64,000 nt of DNA from Methylocapsa acidiphila B2 (GTDB taxonomy: Bacteria; Pseudomonadota; Alphaproteobacteria; Rhizobiales; Beijerinckiaceae): the NCBI RefSeq assembly GCF_000427445.1, contig NZ_ATYA01000001.1, positions 1 to 64,000 on the forward strand, read 5' to 3'. A model generated the notes under the pieces. The model ran no database searches and was not told the origin of the DNA. It saw only the letters and a program-made list of their open reading frames with translations. Shown in pieces: positions 1 through 9,435 of this stretch. The position numbers were made by a program, and so were the translations under genes. Each line of letters starts with the position of its first letter. Positions within the stretch are counted from its first letter, which is position 1.

Positions 1-521
1 TTGATTGAATGATAGACGCCCAAGCGAACCGACTTCGCGCCAGGGCTGCAGGGCGCCATCATGCCTTTGGATCGCTATCGCCTCCAACCTATCGTCGCCT
101 CTTCGCTACCAAAGCGCCCTTGCGCAGGCCTTGAGGACCTTCGTTGAGAGCATGCCAACTCGCTCGTTCGTCCGACTTCGTGGCGCCAACACACCTATCG
201 TCGGACTGAAAAGTCCTAGGCCACCCGGGGATGATCAATTTGAATTTGTCCGAGATGGAGGCAGCTCATGGCGGAAGACCGCATCAATTAGGTGCTGCTC
301 ACCAGACGCACTCAGATTGCCGGGTTGATCTCCCAAAAAAAGCCGTACCTCAGTCGAGTTCGCCCCCAATGCGATTCGTCTCGACGCGATTGTCGGGTTC
401 TTTGCTCCCAAATGGCAGCCAAAGACAATTTGACCAAAAAGGATCGGTTAGCGCCCATCTGAGATTTGACAAGAGATTGAGAACACAATAAGAACATCTT
501 CTATGACGCGGAGGCGCAACC
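1..521. other. No recognisable gene
   Basis: Both strands have short open frames here, but none has a convincing start, codon bias or family resemblance. The only functional-looking element is a GGAGG at about 511-515 that serves the gene starting at 522. Confidence 0.5.
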
Positions 522-800
522 GTGACCTTCAAAACGATTGAAGCGGAAGAGCGACACGCCATTCCTGCGGATTGGCGTAAGGTTCTTGCCAAATTTCCTG
601 ATGATCTTCGGGACGCTTGGGAGGAGCGAGCGGCGATAATTCAATATGACGGGCAAGAGCCGAGACCAACTGCAGAGCGGCGCGCATTTGAGTGCATTGC
701 TAGCGCTTACGAGGAAGCAGCGGCTTTACTATGGGCACATCTCCAAGTTTCAGCAGACCCAAGTTGCCGACCCGTCAGAGCTATGCGCGGAAGTTGGTGA
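522..800 (+). CDS. Hypothetical protein, 92 residues
   Basis: I do not recognise this protein. It starts with GTG, eight bases after a good GGAGG, which supports real translation. The first 65 residues are rich in Glu, Arg and Ala and look like a compact helical protein (residues 16-35 include DWRKVLAKFPDDLRDAWEE). The last 20 or so residues are Ser/Arg-rich and lie against IS256 debris starting near 846, so the C-terminus may be replaced by foreign sequence and the gene may be a fragment. Confidence 0.5.
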   Translation: MTFKTIEAEERHAIPADWRKVLAKFPDDLRDAWEERAAIIQYDGQEPRPTAERRAFECIASAYEEAAALLWAHLQVSADPSCRPVRAMRGSW

Positions 801-845
801 CGGCGTAGGAGAAAGGCCGCGTATCATGGGGGGCCAGCCGCCACT

Positions 846-1345
846 TCTCCACCGAAGGAGCGCTACGCCGTGTTCCAGGATAATGTCCTCAAGCTGGCTC
901 AGCCAGGAGCCTTCTGTGATGCGCTGAACGAGATGTTGCAGCGGGGCTACACAAAACTTAATCGTCCATACCGTCGACGTTGAGGTCGCGAGTTTTCTTC
1001 GAAATCCGTGCCGACAAACTGATCAAGGACGGGCAGCGGCGGCTAGTCCGCCACAGCGATTTGCTTGAGCGCATGATCTCAACCGGCATCGGCCGGGTTG
1101 GCGTGCTCAACCGCGTGTCCGCGACCGGCGCGCGCGACGGGCAGAGTGCATTCGCTTCTTGCCATCAATCCAGTCGTCCTACGTCCGCCGCTCGAAGAGT
1201 CTCGAGGTGCTGATCCCGGCCTTGCATCTGAAGGACATTTCTAAGGGCACTTTCGCCGCGGCCTCCCCGCACTCGTCGGTCGCGACGCCACGGGTCTGTC
1301 GGCATCGACCAACGCCCATTTGATTTGAAAGAAATTTTTGCCAAC
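846..1345 (+). pseudogene. IS256 (mutator) family transposase remnant
   Basis: Pieces of one IS256-type transposase appear in order but in different frames: NVLKLAQPGAFCDALNE near 870, VEVASFL near 980, DKLIKDGQRRLVRHSDLLER near 1015-1075 followed by TGIGRVGV, SLEVLIPALHLKDIS near 1198, and GLPALVGRDATGLSAST near 1260. These match the usual N-terminal half of the family. At least three frameshifts and the loss of the catalytic C-terminal half make it non-functional. Confidence 0.75.
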
Positions 1346-1620
1346 GAACTTGAGCGGGGGCTCAAGCGCGATCTCTCGGCCAAGTAGTATACTACCTTTG
1401 GGTCGACGCGCATCCGCGCGCAGGCCATCGCCGAACGAGCGTTGCGAGACGTCGCCATCGGGCCACGCAACTGGCTGTTCGCCAGATCACGAGCCGGCAG
1501 CCAACGTGCCGCGGCCATCTATTCCATCATCGAGCGCTGCAAGCTGAAAGGCATCGAGCCATTCGCCTACATTACCGGTGTCATGAAAAAATTGCCAGAG
1601 GATGGGCAAACACCCGCATA
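1346..1620 (+). pseudogene. IS66 family transposase (TnpC) C-terminal fragment
   Basis: The frame ending at the TAG at 1618-1620 reads GPRNWLFARSRAGSQRAAAI followed by YSIIERCKLKGIEPFAYI. This is the conserved C-terminal segment of IS66 TnpC ('RKNWLFAGSD.GGERAA.IYSLI..AKLNGIDPEAYL'). There is no TnpA, TnpB or N-terminal part, and the fragment is fused to the IS256 debris before it. Confidence 0.75.
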
Positions 1621-1939
1621 GACGAACTCATGCCATGAAGGCGGAGCCAAAGCTCTCAGCATCAAGCAGTATAAAATCTTGCGGCGGTGAAAACACGCTC
1701 ACGCCTATACCGTTTGGCGAGGACGCTCGCCACCTCTTTCGACGCTTGCAGTTAGGCTCGAACTCCCGGCGTTGTTCGGAAGCCGCCATGAAGTGTGCTC
1801 GCCATAACGTCCCCGCAGTCTTCCGTCTCAGCTTAGCAGAGTGACAGGCGTTGCTGACTATGAGACGCTCGCGATCAAATCAGACTTTGTTATATGAGTC
1901 CTATATTGCCTGATATATTGCACTAAATGTCATTTCGGT
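1621..1939. other. Intergenic, no gene seen
   Basis: The stretch becomes AT-rich towards 1940, the 3' end of the minus-strand TetR gene. No family match, strong hairpin or promoter was recognised. Confidence 0.5.
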
Positions 1940-2548
1940 TCATTCGTCCCTCGAAAGCGCCCTGAGGCAAAAATCGACCATCTGATCAACCGTTGGCTTA
2001 GGAACTTGCGCGGCGTTCGCCAGCAAGCTCGGATGGAAGAATTGAATGCAGACGCTGCGGATAAGAATTGCGGCGAGCTCGCCGTCTCCGGGTAGGAACT
2101 CCCCCGCCGACATGCCCTGACGAACAATTTGCGTTATAGCCTCATCGAGAGCGTCGAAGTGTTCGCGTAAGATCGCCCAGTTTTCATTATAGGCCGTCTC
2201 GACCAATTTATGAAGCTTGTGATCCGAATGGAAGCGCTGCGCGTTGAGATTTTCGATCGCTAAGACGACATCCCGCAATTTCTTGCTGGCAGGACCCGGC
2301 CGTCTTGCGATTTCCGCGACGGCTCTTTCGATCTCGCGCAGGATGTTGCGGCCTACCGCCTCGTTGATTGCGTTTTTTGCTGAAAAAAAGCGATAAATAT
2401 TGGCTGGCGACATCTGGAGCTCGCCAGCGATGTCGGCTACCGTGGTTTTTTGAAAGCCGATCTGGCGAAAGAGGCGCTCAGCCACCTCAACTATATTGAG
2501 TTGCGTACTGACTTCTCTCTGAGCGCTTAACGCCTTCATGATGTCCAT
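1940..2548 (-). CDS. TetR/AcrR family transcriptional regulator
   Basis: A 202-residue one-component repressor. Residues about 17-65 form the TetR helix-turn-helix (AERLFRQIGFQKTTVADIAG ... SPANIYRFFSAKNAINEAV); the rest is a helical ligand-binding domain that fits the TetR C-terminal group often found beside efflux genes. It starts with ATG at 2548. It is not closely related to the four TetR paralogues at 23-37 kb. No divergent target gene survives: upstream there is only AT-rich spacer and then IS21 debris, so its original neighbour may be lost. Confidence 0.92.
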   Translation of the reverse strand: MDIMKALSAQREVSTQLNIVEVAERLFRQIGFQKTTVADIAGELQMSPANIYRFFSAKNAINEAVGRNILREIERAVAEIARRPGPASKKLRDVVLAIENLNAQRFHSDHKLHKLVETAYNENWAILREHFDALDEAITQIVRQGMSAGEFLPGDGELAAILIRSVCIQFFHPSLLANAAQVPKPTVDQMVDFCLRALSRDE

Positions 2549-2601
2549 CTCAAAAACTTAAATGAAAAAACAATCACCCTTTTCGGGAAGAAATATATCA
2601 T

Positions 2602-2613
2602 ATCCATATGGAT
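2602..2613. promoter_or_regulatory. Perfect 12-bp palindrome upstream of TetR gene
   Basis: ATCCATATGGAT is a perfect palindrome about 55 bp upstream of the TetR start, in an AT-rich promoter-like region. TetR proteins often repress their own promoter through such sites, so this is a reasonable operator candidate; no binding data support it. Confidence 0.35.
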
Positions 2614-2869
2614 TCGCAAAAGTACGCATTCAAGTTAATATTATTTCATATTGTAATTTCTTACACCTAAAATGGATCTAAATCGCTACGCGTATTGGAA
2701 TGCCTATGCTTAAGCTAAACTGGAGCAACGCGCCCCAACTAAATTTGTATTTTGGAAGATAGGTCCTGACAGCCCCTAAGAAAGGGTCCCCCTCACATAC
2801 GGGTTTTGGAATTTACGAAACGTTTGCCTCAACTGAGCCAATTCTCCACTCTCAGGCCGCGGGCGCGGC

Positions 2870-3635
2870 GGAATTCTCCTACATTGTCCGTAAAGAGAGG
2901 GCGGCGCTCGCTACGCAGAGCGTCCTGCGCTGTCATATCGCCGCTCTCGAGGCGATCGGCGGCGCGCCGCACGAAATCCTCTACGATCGGATGAAGACAG
3001 CGGTCATCGGCGAAGACGCTGACGGCCTCGTCGTCTATAATCGCGCGCTTGTCGATCTCGCCCGCCATTATGGTTTCCAGCCCCGCGCTTGCCAGCCTTA
3101 CCGGCCGAAAACAAAGGGAAGGTGGAACGGCCGTTCCGTTATATTCGCGAAGACTTCTTCCTCGGCGGCTCCTTTCGCAATCTCGACGATCTCAACGCCC
3201 TATTGCGGGCATTGGCTCGATGCGGTCGCCAATCCGCGCGTGCATGCGACCACGTAGCGCGTCGTCAACGAGGCCTTCGCCGGGGAGAAGGCGGCCCTAA
3301 AGCCCTTGCCGCTCGCCCCTTATCGAACTGTCCTCAAGCTCGAAAGGCGGGTCTCGCACGAGGGCACGGTGAGCGCCGGCGGCAATCTGTACAGCGTGCC
3401 GAATACGACGCGCCGCGGCGTCCTCGACATTCATGTCCTAGCTGACGAGATCCGCATCTTCGTGGCCGGCGTTCTCATCGCCAGCCACGCGCCGCTCGAG
3501 GGGCGCGACCAGAGGCGCCTCGATCCCGCCCACCGCAAGCCCTTGCCGCCGCGCCGGCGATCGCGTCGCTCGACGCTCCCTCGACTTCTATGAGGCGGTC
3601 GGCCGCCGCCTCGCCGGCCAGGGGAGGACGCGATG
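2870..3635 (+). pseudogene. istA: IS21 family transposase IstA, decayed
   Basis: Segments of the IstA catalytic domain and C-terminus occur in three frames: LEAIGGAPHEILYDRMKTAV (2950-3005), LVVYNRALVDLARHYGFQP (to about 3090), then frame-shifted KGKVERPFRYIREDFFLGGS, and finally YRTVLKLERRVSHEGTVSAG with the YSVPN motif. The N-terminal helix-turn-helix is missing. It is followed directly by an istB remnant in normal IS21 order. The sequence is distinct from the two other IS21 elements in the window. Confidence 0.8.
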
Positions 3636-4230
3636 ACCGCGCATGCCGAGATCGTCCCCTCCGTCGTCGACCGCATCAAACGGAGCCTGGTCGGCCTGAA
3701 AATGCCGCGCGCCATCGAAATCCTCGACGCCACCTTGCGCCGGATCGAGCGCGGCGAAATGAACGCGCTCGAAGCCATCGACGCCTTGCTCGCCGAGGAG
3801 CTCACTCTGCGTGAGAACCGGCGCGTGAAAATGGCCCTCGTCATGGCCCGGCTCTCCGCCATCAAGACCCTCGCCGGCTTCGACTTCTCGTTCCAGCCCT
3901 CGCTCGACAGGAACCGCATCATGGCGATCGCCGAGCTGCAGTTCATCGATCGCGCCGAGGCCCTGCATCTAATCGGGCCGCCTGGAACCGGCAAAAGCCA
4001 CTTGAGCCTGGCGCTCGGCGTCGAAGCCGTGAAGGCCGGACGCAGCGTCTACTTCGGCAGCCTCGCCGACATCATCGGCGCGCCCGCCAAGGCGGAGCGC
4101 GAGGGAGTTCTGCGCGAGAAAATCAGGTTCTTCTGCCGCCTCGCCTGCTCATCGTCGATGAGATCGGCTACCTCCCGGTCATTCCGGGCGGCGGCAATCT
4201 CTTCGACCAACTCCGCCACCTGCGAAGGCC
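3633..4230 (+). pseudogene. istB: IS21 family ATPase IstB, frameshifted
   Basis: The first 160 codons are intact, with Walker A GPPGTGKSH near 3978-4005. Near 4120 the frame shifts; the next frame carries the Walker B segment RLLIVDEIGYLPVIPGGGNL. After about 4210 the sequence no longer resembles IstB, so the sensor and C-terminal parts are lost. It is the partner of the decayed istA upstream. Confidence 0.8.
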
Positions 4231-4503
4231 ATCCTCGGAGTTCCCGACGGCGCGCCGTTTCGCGAGATCGTCGTCGCCGCCTACGGCGGCTTTCCGCAGT
4301 CGCCGCGATCGGCGGCGGCGACCATTTTTGAAGGGGCCGCCTTGACGGGCCGACGTCACGGTGAAGCGCGAGAATCCAGTGATTTTCGAAGGAGCGAGGA
4401 AAAAAGAGGCCGTGGCGTTCTCGCGTCCGAGCAGATCGCTTCCGGCGGGTTGCGTCCAATTTGTCGCCATGCGGCATTACGGCCACCTCTCCCAGTCCTT
4501 TTC

Positions 4504-4640
4504 GGCGCGAAGCTCGATGGGTTGTTCGTTGAATTGACCGACGCGGCCGTGGAATGATCTCTATCGGATGATAGATATTTCCTGAGGCGAGCCCCCATGG
4601 CCGACACCGCAAAGCTGTTCATGTATGGCGAGCAAGCCGG
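4504..4640 (+). pseudogene. Beheaded vapB with its operator
   Basis: From about 4530 to 4625 the sequence is a diverged copy of 8515-8612, the promoter, operator and first codons of the live vapB gene. The operator right half GATAGATA (4570-4577) is intact and the left half is TCTCTATC (4558-4565). The ATG at 4597 begins MADTAKLFM as in the live antitoxin, but after about ten codons the frame runs into an IS1182 remnant. A vapBC locus was evidently duplicated and one copy destroyed. Confidence 0.7.
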
Positions 4641-5125
4641 CCTGATGCCGCATGTGCCGCGCCCGCAACGCGGGCCGGTAGTGAAGACCGGCTTTTCCCC
4701 AAGCACGAATTCCATTACGACGCGCAACAGAATGCCTACATTTGTCCGACCGGGCAGGCGCTGACGCCGATCCGCGAAGGCAAGCTGCGCGAATTGAAAA
4801 GGTCGCCTACGGCAATGCCAAACCCCGCCGCGCCTGCGCCCTGCGTCCGCGCTGCACCAAGGATGTTCGCGCTGTCTCGCGCCTCGAAAACGAGGAGGCG
4901 CACGATCGCATGGCGGAGCGGCTGAAGGCGAGGCCGAGGATTCTCTGCCGGCGCCGCGAGATCAGCGAGCATCCCTTCGGCGCAATCAAGCAATGGATGA
5001 ATCAGAGAGCCTTCCTCATGCACGGCCTGCAAAAGGGCGCTCGCCTACAATCTACGACCAGCGCTGAATATTATCAGCGTCTAGGGCATGGTGAGGGCGG
5101 TCGCGGCGGTGTGAAAAAGCCTTGA
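4640..5125 (+). pseudogene. IS1182 family transposase C-terminal fragment
   Basis: Two frames carry the zinc-ribbon and C-terminal part of an IS1182-type transposase: FHYDAQQNAYICPTGQAL near 4710-4760, then KVAYGNAKPRRACALRPRCT and later HPFGAIKQWMNQRAFLMHGL (to about 5035). The catalytic N-terminal half is absent. An unlinked IS1182 N-terminal piece lies at 5981-6388 on the other strand, possibly from a similar element. Confidence 0.75.
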
Positions 5126-5448
5126 CTAGCGCCAGATCGGGAGGCATGGGCCGCTTCAGGTCGGTCCTCGAAGTTCAAGCGAGGTCAGAAGCAGATTTTG
5201 GCGGGAAATCACGAACCCAAGCCAAAATCCCGACCAAGCCACTGGCGATTGTCAACCCGACGCCACTCTCACCCGGGCTGCAAGATTTTTGCTATGAAGC
5301 GGCTTTGCAAAAGAGCACACTGAACTCTTCCGCCTCGACCCGTCCCGCCGAGCCCGTCTCGAAGTACGCGCGATTTGAGCGATTCATGACGCCGAGCGCC
5401 AATCGCCCTTCGAAACGATGGCTTTGTCACCTCAGGGTAAGATCTTCG

Positions 5449-5919
5449 CTACTCGGCGTTGCCCGTGTTGAGTGCCGTAAAACCAGCGTCCGTCAGCCGG
5501 TAGAAACCGGGCATTGAGGCGTTTTCCAGCCAGCGGTTCGTCAAGATTTTTTCCAAAGCTGGTTTGAGGTCGCCGTCGCGAAAGCGTTTGAGGACCAGGC
5601 TCTCTTGCACGGGCGCCCAAATGAACGATTTTCCGATTTTTATGCCGCGCGTACCGATTTCGGTCATGATCGCTTGGATCGTATCGTCTTCCGACGGCGG
5701 CGCGCCAAAGAATTTGACATATCCAGCCATCGTCATTTTGTAAGAGCCTTCAGAGGTGTTTACGATCACACCCTCTTCGCCCATCTGCTTCAAAACGGCG
5801 CGCAACTCGTCTGGGTGAGGATAGCGGATTTGCAGAGACGCGAATAAAAAGGTTTCCCCTTCTCGAAAGCCTCTGGCTTTGATGAAATGATTGATTGCCT
5901 CTACTGCCGTCGCCGCCAT
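5449..5919 (-). CDS. Hypothetical protein, 156 residues
   Basis: I do not recognise the family. The frame is clean with balanced codons, a plausible ATG start (MAATAVEAINHFIKARGF) and a middle rich in alternating charged and hydrophobic residues. Residues 30-75 (RYPHPDELRAVLKQMGEEGV ... SYKMTMAGYVKF) and the C-terminal tail (FYRLTDAGFTAL) read like winged-helix segments, so a DNA-binding or adaptor role is possible but unproven. It is flanked by IS debris on both sides. Confidence 0.65.
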   Translation of the reverse strand: MAATAVEAINHFIKARGFREGETFLFASLQIRYPHPDELRAVLKQMGEEGVIVNTSEGSYKMTMAGYVKFFGAPPSEDDTIQAIMTEIGTRGIKIGKSFIWAPVQESLVLKRFRDGDLKPALEKILTNRWLENASMPGFYRLTDAGFTALNTGNAE

Positions 5920-5980
5920 TTCGATACTCGCAAATCAAGGCTTCATGGATTGCCTGCAATGGAATGGACGCTAGCAAAAA

Positions 5981-6388
5981 TCAAGCTGACTGCTTCTTTC
6001 TCGGCGTCTCGATCTTTTCCCCCAGATTCTTGCCCCGCGAACCGCCAGTCGCGCGCTCCCGGGCGTCGTCCGCGTCGAGCCGTTTCAGATAGTCCGCTAG
6101 CTTCTTATCGGCGGTCTCAATGAATTTTTGCAGCGATTTCGTCGGGAAGCTCCGGTCTATATTGTTGACCTCCTTGATGCGCGTGCCGTCAACCGCCCGC
6201 AACTCACGTCGGAACAGATCGAGCCGTCCGCACAGGATCACGAACTGCCGGAAAATCTTCTTGAATGCGGCGCGATTGTTGTTCCTGAAATCGGCGATGG
6301 TCGTGAAATTCGGCTTAAAGCTCCGCAACAGCCAGATGACCTCAACGTTGCGATGCCATTCGTCTTCGAGACAGCCGCTCGACCGCAC
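5981..6388 (-). pseudogene. IS1182 family transposase N-terminal fragment
   Basis: The minus-strand frame reads EDEWHRNVEVIWLLRSFKPN ... TIADFRNNNRAAFKKIFRQF ... LRAVDGTRIKEVNNIDRSF, the conserved N-terminal region of IS1182 transposases including the first catalytic Asp in AVDGTRIK. It is truncated on both sides: no natural start, and the frame ends soon after a coiled segment. Confidence 0.78.
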
Positions 6389-6532
6389 CAGATTTTTGGC
6401 TCACCGCTAAATGGCCGGCGCCTTCGGCCAGCGCTTCCGGACAAGTGGCCCGTCAGGAGCGAACAAAATAGCCATGAGGACGCGCCAAGCCTATCATCAA
6501 GGCCCATTCAAGATGACGGGTCCGAACCCAAC

Positions 6533-7177
6533 ATGAAGCAAACGCCTCAAGACCTGGAAAAGATTGCCGCCTTCACGCTGGAGGATTACGACCGACGCGC
6601 CGAAGATTTCTGGGAAGGCACGCGCGGTCACGACGTCAGCCAGAACGTCGCGACAATGTTGCAATATATCGAGGGCGAACGGCCCTTCAGGCTCCTCGAT
6701 TTTGGCTGCGGGCCCGGGCGCGACCTGATGGTCTTCGCCAAACTCGGCCATATCGCGATAGGTTTGGAAGGCGCCCCACGCTTCGCCGCCATGGCGCGCG
6801 CCCACAGCGGCTGCGAAGTTTGGCGGCAAGATTTTCTCAAGCTCGATTTGCCAGAGAACCATTTCGATGGCGTATTCGCCAACGCGACGCTTTTTCACGT
6901 CCCCAGCCAGGAGTTGCCGCGCGTCTTGCTGGAGCTGCATGCCTGTCTGAAACCCGGCGGCGTGCTGTTTAGCTCGAATCCGCACGGACGAAATGAAGAA
7001 GGCTGGAGCCGTGGGAGCTATGGCGCATATCATGACCTGGAGGCTTGGCGCCGGTACCTGTCGGCGGCCGGCTTCGCTGAACTGACCCATTATTACCGCC
7101 CGACCGGCCAGCCGCGGGAAAGACAACCCTGGCTTGCGAGCGTCTGGCGGCGGGAAGCCCGCGGGCCGCGTCCATGA
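6533..7177 (+). CDS. Class I SAM-dependent methyltransferase
   Basis: A 214-residue enzyme expected to transfer a methyl group from S-adenosylmethionine to an unknown acceptor. Motif I, LLDFGCGPGRDL, lies at residues 54-65, the acidic end of motif II follows (IGLEGAP), and motif IV-like FDGVFANATLFHV comes at about 115-127. The frame is open far upstream, but that part is IS1182 sequence; the ATG at 6533 gives the normal length for the family. There is no signal peptide and the neighbours do not reveal a substrate. It appears intact among IS fragments. Confidence 0.88.
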   Translation: MKQTPQDLEKIAAFTLEDYDRRAEDFWEGTRGHDVSQNVATMLQYIEGERPFRLLDFGCGPGRDLMVFAKLGHIAIGLEGAPRFAAMARAHSGCEVWRQDFLKLDLPENHFDGVFANATLFHVPSQELPRVLLELHACLKPGGVLFSSNPHGRNEEGWSRGSYGAYHDLEAWRRYLSAAGFAELTHYYRPTGQPRERQPWLASVWRREARGPRP

Positions 7178-7297
7178 GTTCCACATTGAAACTCAAGTCG
7201 CGAATCCGAACGCCCGCAACGGCGAGGTCGATGGCAACCGCAATCGCTTTACCAGAGGCGGCCGCCGAACTGGGCAATCCTCCTCTCGTCGAGGACC

Positions 7298-7744
7298 TTG
7301 ATCGATAAAACGGCGGCTGCCGCGAGATCGCAATCATATCCCGGCCGCGACTTGACGTCCCTGATTCCTCCCCGTCTCTTCGCAAAGGCGATCGTTTCGG
7401 CGGTCGACCCCGCCCCGTCGATCATCGGGGGACGGTTTGGACGACATTGCGCCGGATCTACATTATTGCTCGGATACGACGTGTCTTTCATTCCGCATAG
7501 CGGGCACGGCGTGTTGGAAACGGGCTTCGGGCATTGGTTTGATTTCCAATTGTGGCCATATGAACCTCGCCGGCAGATTTACGTTAAGGCTTCCTATTGG
7601 CCGGAACCTTCGCGCCAACCGCGATGCGCCAGCCCCAATTATTTGACACGATCCATGTTCGCCGAATGGCTTCAGGCTTGCTACGGTAATATGTTGCTGA
7701 AGGTCGACGATCGCGCCAAATTTAACGGCGATAGCAAAGAATGA
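7298..7744 (+). CDS. Possible hypothetical protein, doubtful
   Basis: An open frame of 148 codons with a TTG start and no clear ribosome binding site. The C-terminal half (residues 70-148, with GHWFDFQLWPYEPRRQIYVK) looks more protein-like than the N-terminal half, which is Ser/Arg/Pro-rich and may be an antisense shadow. No family is recognised, so it could be spurious. Confidence 0.25.
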   Translation: MIDKTAAAARSQSYPGRDLTSLIPPRLFAKAIVSAVDPAPSIIGGRFGRHCAGSTLLLGYDVSFIPHSGHGVLETGFGHWFDFQLWPYEPRRQIYVKASYWPEPSRQPRCASPNYLTRSMFAEWLQACYGNMLLKVDDRAKFNGDSKE

Positions 7745-7790
7745 AATTAAGGCGGTTATCGCAACGATCAGCTATCGCCAAGTTTGGCTT

Positions 7791-8048
7791 TTGTCGGAGC
7801 AATATATCGTGCCGGAAATTAAAATACTTTCGCGCGATGACGAGTATCCAACTGGAGACCGCGTCGTCGTCAACACGCGACTTGCCCCCAATAATAGCGT
7901 CGTCACGGACATAATTTGTATCAAAGACGACACGCCTGTAAAAACAATAACGGACAGGCACTTGGCGCCAGATGTCGCTATACGAAAAGCCTCGGAAATC
8001 GCCGACGATTATGAAATTGATGTGATCTATGTCCAAAACGATTTGTGA
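7791..8048 (+). CDS. Hypothetical small protein, 85 residues
   Basis: An acidic, Ile/Val/Asp-rich small protein (IVPEIKILSRDDEYPTGDRV ... DYEIDVIYVQNDL) with strand-like hydrophobic alternation. The only in-frame starts are TTG at 7791 or GTG near 7810. Composition and codon use are more coding-like than its surroundings. No function can be assigned. Confidence 0.45.
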   Translation: MSEQYIVPEIKILSRDDEYPTGDRVVVNTRLAPNNSVVTDIICIKDDTPVKTITDRHLAPDVAIRKASEIADDYEIDVIYVQNDL

Positions 8049-8305
8049 TTTACGCTGCAGTAACTAAAGCGGTGCAATTTGACTTTTCGTTAGTTCTTCC
8101 AACCGACAAAATGAGAATAGTTTGCTCATTGGCCGAACATTGCGCTTTCGTTCGCTTGAGCGACATATTTTTCGCTTTCAACGCCTTCCCCTGAAAACGA
8201 TTCAAGGAGCATGCGGAGGCGCATGTCAGATGGCAGTTAATGAGGGTCTTCGTCACTTTCTGCGGAGCGAATTGCTAAGGTCGTGTCTTCCGTGCAGAGG
8301 AAGGC

Positions 8306-8509
8306 ATGCGAAAGAAAATCAAGCTGGCCTTTGGTCCTGAAATTGAAGTCGGAGTCGTCGAGTTGCGCGCGGGCCGCTGGATCCTTTCGGCGCGTGGCGC
8401 TGGGGAGCTCCCCTGCCCGTTCTGCGGTGAGCTGGCGAGCTCTCGGCACGGCTTGCATCATAGACGGCTGCAGAGGATCTCTCCCCTTCAAGGAGCCCCC
8501 CACTCATGA
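8306..8509 (+). pseudogene. ISL3 family transposase N-terminal fragment
   Basis: The frame starts MRKKIKLAFGPEIEVGVVEL and continues RAGRWILSARGAGELPCPFC with the CxxC zinc-binding pair and the 'SSRHGLHHRRLQ' segment typical of ISL3 N-termini. It stops after 67 codons where vapBC sequence begins, so only the DNA-binding domain remains. Confidence 0.7.
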
Positions 8510-8543
8510 ACGATTTGCATTGACCGACGCCCCCGCGGAATGG

Positions 8544-8563
8544 TATCTATCAAATGATAGATA
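8544..8563. promoter_or_regulatory. VapBC operator, 8-4-8 inverted repeat
   Basis: TATCTATC-AAAT-GATAGATA is a perfect inverted repeat 20 bp before the vapB ATG. VapB antitoxins of this type bind such repeats over their own promoter and, with VapC, autoregulate the operon. A degraded copy of the same site is at 4558-4577. Confidence 0.75.
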
Positions 8564-8582
8564 TTTCGTGAGGCGAGACCCT

Positions 8583-8834
8583 ATGGCCGACACCGCAAAG
8601 CTGTTCATGCATGGCCGCAGCCAGGCCGTGCGCTTACCAAAAGAATTCCGCATGCCGGGCAACGAGGTCCGCGTGACGAAAATCGGCAACCGCGTCGTGC
8701 TCGAGCCGATAACGCCGGAGAGCAAGGCGACGCCATGGACCATCATCGACTCGCTCGGCGACCAGCAATTCATGCCCGGAGGACGCGAACAACCGGCCTT
8801 GCCGGCCGATGAGCGGCGCGTCTTCGACCAATGA
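8583..8834 (+). CDS. vapB: VapB-type antitoxin (AbrB/SpoVT-like DNA-binding)
   Basis: An 83-residue antitoxin with an N-terminal swapped-hairpin AbrB domain (KLFMHGRSQAVRLPKEFRMP, then VRVTKIGNRVVLEPI, residues 5-50) and a C-terminal tail that should wrap the toxin. The ATG at 8583 follows GAGGCGA. It overlaps the start of vapC by four bases (ATGA), which implies translational coupling. Its operator lies directly upstream. Confidence 0.9.
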   Translation: MADTAKLFMHGRSQAVRLPKEFRMPGNEVRVTKIGNRVVLEPITPESKATPWTIIDSLGDQQFMPGGREQPALPADERRVFDQ

Positions 8835-9238
8835 TTCATCTTGACGCCAATGTCGCCATCGCGCTCCTCAATGCCCAGCCGCCGGTCGTGCGCGACAGAT
8901 TCGACGCTGCGCGTTCCGATGGCGCCGCGCTCTTCATGTCCAGCATCGTGCTCCATGAGCTCATGTTCGGCGCGGCGGCGAGCCAGCGGCGCCAAGGCAA
9001 TGAAGAGAAGATCGCGATGCTGGTCGCAAGCGGCATCGAGATCCTATCCTTCGACGCCGACGACGCCGGACATGCCGGAGACATCCGGGCCTATTTGAAG
9101 CGCGCCGGCACGCCGATTGGCCCCTACGATGTGCTGATCGCGGCGCAGGCACGCAGGCGCGGCGCGACGCTCGTCACGGCGAATGGGCGCGAATTCGAGC
9201 GCGTGCAGGGCCTCGTGGTGACGGACTGGGCGGCATGA
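8831..9238 (+). CDS. vapC: VapC PIN-domain ribonuclease toxin
   Basis: A 135-residue PIN-domain endoribonuclease, normally cleaving tRNA or rRNA when freed from VapB. The metal-binding acidic residues are visible: Asp5 (MIHLDANV), Glu43 (VLHELMFG) and Asp100 (GPYDVLIAA), with the C-terminal TANGREF motif in the fourth position. Length is normal and the gene looks functional. On a plasmid the pair would act as an addiction or stress module. Confidence 0.92.
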   Translation: MIHLDANVAIALLNAQPPVVRDRFDAARSDGAALFMSSIVLHELMFGAAASQRRQGNEEKIAMLVASGIEILSFDADDAGHAGDIRAYLKRAGTPIGPYDVLIAAQARRRGATLVTANGREFERVQGLVVTDWAA

Positions 9239-9435
9239 CGGCGCGCGGAAAGAGCGGCTGGCCTACGAAACCGGATAGAGAAAGAAGCAACCTGCTTGTC
9301 GCTTGCCTCTCGATCGGAGTGCGAGGAATAAAGACGCCTTTCTTTCGGCTATCCGGATTTGAATGTGTTTGCAACAATGCAAAGCTTGGCCGAGTGAAAT
9401 TCAATGAATGTGATTTTCGGCCGAATACGAGATTT

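Noticed and set aside
6128-6532. N-terminal extension of the methyltransferase
   Set aside because: These codons are antisense to an IS1182 fragment; the methyltransferase starts at 6533 with normal family length.
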